DNA from: JAFGPJ01 sp964439135
GTDB lineage: Bacteria > Planctomycetota > Phycisphaerae > Sedimentisphaerales > Anaerobacaceae
Reading direction: 5' to 3'
Assembly: GCA_964439135.1 (NCBI GenBank)
Contig: CAYTNN010000233.1
Span: 1 to 6,996, forward strand
Length of the DNA: 6,996 bases
A program made the position numbers and the translations under genes. The notes under the pieces were generated by a model. It did not search any database. It was not told where the DNA came from and saw nothing but the letters and a program-made list of their open reading frames with translations. The first letter of the stretch is position 1. Each line of letters starts with the position of its first letter. Positions 4,374-6,996 of the stretch are shown here, one piece after another.

Positions 4374-6623
4374 CTATTTTGCGCTGATTGCGAGCGATTC
4401 GGCAAGCTCTGCAAATCCCTCCGCCTCATTCTGTTCGTATCGATAATCCTGCTCATACGGCCCGAATAGTTCGGACCATTCGTACTCAAGCCTCGGCGTC
4501 CTGCCTATACCGTCGATTCGGCCGTCCGCCCAGATGGTCATATCCCCTTTGCCGCGATAGGCGACACTCAGTCGCTGGAAGCCTTCCTGCCCGCCGGCAG
4601 GGTCGACGAGACTCCAGTGACTTTCCTGTGTCTTGGGAGTCTCATCGTTATAATAAACGTCGGCTCCGAAATCTTCGTCGGACGGCGTGTAAGTCCCGTC
4701 AGTCCATTGGTTGGTCGTAATCATCGCTTCGCCATGATGCCAGACGTTTTGCGGCGTGCGCAGATCGTAGAAATCAGGCCCGGCCCGATTCGGATTGCAT
4801 GTCATAACACCGCCGAAGCCTTCCGGCGCATAGTAGTTCAGGAATGTGCCCGTCATTAACTCGTAGTTCTGCAACTCTGCGAAAACTTCGCTGAGTTGAC
4901 TCGATAAATCTGAGCCGGGAAGATAAGTAAGCGCATATCGGCACGCAATCATTCGCGGCATGCGCCCGGATGATATATCCGCTCCCGAAGACTGGTAATC
5001 ATGGAGTGAGACCAGTGTACCGAACTCATTGACGCCCTGGGCTGCCGTCACCATGCCCGGGAATCCCAGGTTGACCCAACGGGCCGAGCTGTCATCGGGG
5101 ACATAAACAAACAACACATGGTGGTTCAGGCTGCCGATGGGCGTCGGAAAATCCAGTCGACGAGTGGACAAGGTCTTAATTGGTGCCGCGACATACCGGC
5201 CCCAGCATGTATGGCTTCGGCATGCGTAACTCAGGTCGCCGATTGCGTTGAACATTTTAAGATCGAGTTTGTTGATACCCGCGGCGGGGTATTTTTCAGC
5301 CAGCGCCTCGACCATGCCATCCAGTTCCTGTTCGATCTCGGCCGGCCTCCACACAGAACCGACCATCACGATTCTTAATACACTATACCAGCCGCCCAGG
5401 AGCTCCTTCGTCTCCTCCGCCGTTTTAACGATGTAATCCGCCAGTAAATCCCCGTGTGCATAGCCCATTTCGTAGTACGAGCCGTAGAGGCGTACGACAG
5501 TATATCCCTGCCCGGCGGCATTAAGTTGCTGGTCTATGATTACACCATTAGCGACGGCGGTCGATAATGAAAGACTTGCCTGCGACGTGCCCCCATAGGC
5601 GCCCATGTTGATTCTATTGCCATTGGGAAGCGGCTCAAAACCGACGGGACTGTTCGGATCACCGGCATCGATACAGTCGCTCGTTAAATCATCGATGACC
5701 CAGCTTTCGCTGGCTGGATCCCAGCGCCCTGTCTGCGATTTCATATGATAATCGCTATCGACCCATGCAGCATTCGGATCGTTTGGCTCGACGACGACGT
5801 TAGGATCATTAACATTGGCCCAATAGCCTGTCTCGGCAAAATTCGGATCGACGGATATGGAACCCGGGCCTGCTAATGTGTCGTCAACTTCGTTATCACG
5901 CATGTAATTAACATCGTTATGCCACAAATTGTTGTAACTTATTGTTGGTGAACCGGTCACGAAATTATGATTGATACCGTTTGTGTGCCCGGTAATGATG
6001 TTATTGACTATAACAGGTGAAACCATCACCCTCAGTGTTATTCCACTTGTCTCGTTATTTACTATTGTATTATTGATAATATCCGGATTGCCTGGATTTT
6101 CCTCTGAGCCGTAAATATAGAAGCCATTAGAATTGTTCTTGATGATGTTATTTCTTACCTCAGGATTAGCCCCGTTCCAAACACCTGTACCGATATTGTT
6201 ATGAACAATAATGTTGTTTCTGATGATAGGCGCATAACTTCCATCTACATATACGCCGCAGTTCGTATGTCCTGAATCATTCTCCCCGCTGCTTCTTAAT
6301 GTAAAACCGCTAATAGTTACGTCATTGGCCCGGGCATCCACAACATCTCCGTATCCGTTGGCGTCTATAATTGTCGCTTCAGCTCCGGCTCCGGATAGAT
6401 TAATCCCATTTTTAAGGGTGATATTCTCATAGTATGTACCGGGTGCTACGCTGACTGTATCGCCGTATTCCGCTGCATCTATCCCGGCTTGTATGTTGTC
6501 GAAATCCGCTTGGGCATCATCGTCCACGTAAATGACCTTACCACAGGCGAATGGGCAGAAAAGAACCACGATGAGCATCAAAGGGATTGTCCGAAAAACT
6601 CGTGTAAATCCGGCTTCCATCAT
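4374..6623 (-). CDS. Secreted right-handed beta-helix protein fused to a C45/AAT-type Ntn-hydrolase domain
   Basis: A 749-residue product. Residues 1-28 are a signal peptide (MMEAGFTRVFRTIPLMLIVV core, cleavage near ACG). Residues 29-240 form a parallel beta-helix: VIYVDDDAQADFDNIQAGID, APGTYYENITLKNGINLSG, then repeated N-N-I/T-I-V/I rungs such as IIRNNIIVHNN, VRNNIIKNN, IINNTIVNN, VIVNNIITG. A tail with DCIDAGDPNS and INMGAYGG (317-344) closes it. From about 373 the C45 family pattern begins: YTVVRLYGSYYEMGYAHGDL, then ACRSHTCWG (467-475), where Cys468 aligns with the nucleophile of the C-T-S-x-x-x-W-G motif, TRRLDF (487-492), LGFPGMVTAAQGVNEFGTLVSLHD (519-541), and ITTNQ (635-639). C45 enzymes are acyltransferases or amidohydrolases that self-cleave before the Cys. 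The substrate is unknown, but the helix suggests a surface glycan or polymer. Start 6623 is set by a Shine-Dalgarno and promoter. Confidence 0.85.
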   Translation of the reverse strand: MMEAGFTRVFRTIPLMLIVVLFCPFACGKVIYVDDDAQADFDNIQAGIDAAEYGDTVSVAPGTYYENITLKNGINLSGAGAEATIIDANGYGDVVDARANDVTISGFTLRSSGENDSGHTNCGVYVDGSYAPIIRNNIIVHNNIGTGVWNGANPEVRNNIIKNNSNGFYIYGSEENPGNPDIINNTIVNNETSGITLRVMVSPVIVNNIITGHTNGINHNFVTGSPTISYNNLWHNDVNYMRDNEVDDTLAGPGSISVDPNFAETGYWANVNDPNVVVEPNDPNAAWVDSDYHMKSQTGRWDPASESWVIDDLTSDCIDAGDPNSPVGFEPLPNGNRINMGAYGGTSQASLSLSTAVANGVIIDQQLNAAGQGYTVVRLYGSYYEMGYAHGDLLADYIVKTAEETKELLGGWYSVLRIVMVGSVWRPAEIEQELDGMVEALAEKYPAAGINKLDLKMFNAIGDLSYACRSHTCWGRYVAAPIKTLSTRRLDFPTPIGSLNHHVLFVYVPDDSSARWVNLGFPGMVTAAQGVNEFGTLVSLHDYQSSGADISSGRMPRMIACRYALTYLPGSDLSSQLSEVFAELQNYELMTGTFLNYYAPEGFGGVMTCNPNRAGPDFYDLRTPQNVWHHGEAMITTNQWTDGTYTPSDEDFGADVYYNDETPKTQESHWSLVDPAGGQEGFQRLSVAYRGKGDMTIWADGRIDGIGRTPRLEYEWSELFGPYEQDYRYEQNEAEGFAELAESLAISAK

Positions 6624-6630
6624 TCTTTGT

Positions 6631-6636
6631 TCCTCC
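6631..6636 (-). promoter_or_regulatory. Shine-Dalgarno that sets the start of the beta-helix/C45 protein
   Basis: On the minus strand GGAGGA reads 5' to 3' from 6636 to 6631, about eight bases before ATG 6623. The frame itself stays open upstream to 6977, so this site, together with the signal peptide that follows, decides the start. A second in-frame ATG at 6620 is equally compatible with export. Confidence 0.75.
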
Positions 6637-6697
6637 AGCCCCCATCTTTTCAGGCAATAGGGCAATAACAGGCTTTCCCCGATTATTTCTGTTACAT

Positions 6698-6726
6698 AGT
6701 ATACCAGAAGGCGGCTGTACCTGCAA
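6698..6726 (-). promoter_or_regulatory. Sigma70-like promoter of the beta-helix/C45 gene
   Basis: On the minus strand TTGCAG (6726-6721) and TATACT (6703-6698) are separated by 17 bases, with TGG immediately before the -10 as in extended -10 promoters. Transcription would begin near 6691, giving a leader of about 68 nt and leaving the longer upstream open frame outside the transcript. Confidence 0.6.
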
Positions 6727-6844
6727 AGTGCAAAAGACAGGAAGGATGAGCGATGAGGGACGAATCGTCCGTTGTCCTTCCTCTCTGTCATAAATCGTCG
6801 CCCGGCCTTTGCTCTACCCCTTTTGGAGTAGTTTCGGCCTTGAA

Positions 6845-6962
6845 ATTGGCTTTGATTGGCTTTGTTTTTTCGGCTGCCGAACCCTGCATAATTTTTTATA
6901 ATCCTTTGTAATAACTGAGGTTGCACTAATTTCAGCCCCTGTAAAATTGGCTTTGTTTTTTC
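6845..6962. repeat. ATTGGCTTTG repeats with a T-tract, three copies
   Basis: The ten-base unit ATTGGCTTTG occurs in tandem at 6845-6854 and 6855-6864 and again at 6946-6955. The second and third copies are both followed by TTTTTTC, so the 17-mer ATTGGCTTTGTTTTTTC is exactly repeated at 6855-6871 and 6946-6962, 91 bases apart. Read on the minus strand the unit is GAAAAAACAAAGCCAAT. Confidence 0.75.
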
Positions 6963-6978
6963 AAATCGGGTTTTCAAC

Positions 6979-6996
6979 CCCCAGATAAATCTGGGG
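6979..6996. repeat. Perfect inverted repeat at the window edge
   Basis: CCCCAGA (6979-6985) and TCTGGGG (6990-6996) form a 7-bp GC-rich stem around TAAA. The arms may extend beyond the window, since 6978 is another C. Whether it is a terminator of a gene to the right or part of the dispersed repeat cannot be decided without the next bases. Confidence 0.5.

Larger units (their letters stand above)
6727..6996. other. Repeat-rich non-coding interval at the right end
   Basis: The minus-strand frame is open here, but its translation (EKTKPILQG, RKNKANQSQFQGRNYSKRGRAK, MTERKDNGRFVPHRSS) is low-complexity and basic and lies upstream of the promoter. Similar 'KTKPI / KANQSQF' strings turn up as spurious ORFs in planctomycete genomes, consistent with a dispersed intergenic repeat. 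An imperfect hairpin CTACCCC-TTTT-GGAGTAG occurs at 6814-6831. No RNA gene or promoter other than the one at 6698-6726 was recognised. Confidence 0.5.

Noticed and set aside
6845..6962. CRISPR-like array
   Set aside because: The repeats are 10-17 bases, irregularly spaced, three in number and have no spacer structure or cas genes nearby.
6624..6977. N-terminal extension of the beta-helix/C45 frame to an ATG at 6977
   Set aside because: The extra 118 residues are basic, low-complexity and derived from repeats, they precede a promoter and a Shine-Dalgarno, and a proper signal peptide begins at 6623.

Overview
The window looks like chromosomal DNA of a planctomycete, most likely the Phycisphaerae/Sedimentisphaerales type. 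This is an inference from protein style: a secreted beta-helix protein opening with VIYVDDDAQADFDNIQAGID and closing its helix with INMGAYGG, a DksA/TraR protein with an incomplete zinc site, a tandem SH3b exported protein, a rhomboid protease with a TPR-like tail, and an intergenic repeat that reads as 'EKTKPI..KNKANQSQFQ' when translated. Shine-Dalgarno sites are strong at two genes and absent at others. No 16S or other taxonomic marker is present.

Layout. Positions 1-183 (minus) hold the first 61 codons of a secreted pectate-lyase-like protein that runs off the left edge. Positions 230-402 (plus) carry a compact non-coding RNA unit, with a -35/-10 pair, about 140 nt of structured sequence and an intrinsic terminator. 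A second promoter-like pair (408-436) and a long leader with two hairpins precede a rhomboid intramembrane protease (592-1776). Positions 1881-1913 hold a sigma70-like promoter overlaid by two operator-like palindromes. It reads into a truncated TetR-family regulator (1919-2188) and then a DksA/TraR-like protein (2261-2716). A 400-base interval rich in complementary segments ends in a good promoter (3013-3041) for an exported tandem-SH3b protein (3121-4302). Convergent to it on the minus strand lies a 749-residue secreted protein (4374-6623) that joins a right-handed beta-helix to a C45/AAT-type Ntn-hydrolase domain. It has its own promoter (6698-6726) and Shine-Dalgarno. The right end (6727-6996) is non-coding and repeat-rich.

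The genes do not form one operon or an obvious defence or biosynthetic system. Three of the five main products are exported (pectate lyase, SH3b protein, beta-helix/C45 protein) and one is a membrane protease, which fits an envelope- and polymer-focused accessory region. The least conventional elements are the orphan small RNA, the beta-helix/Ntn-hydrolase fusion, and the broken TetR gene that still has an intact-looking operator/promoter in front of a DksA-like gene.
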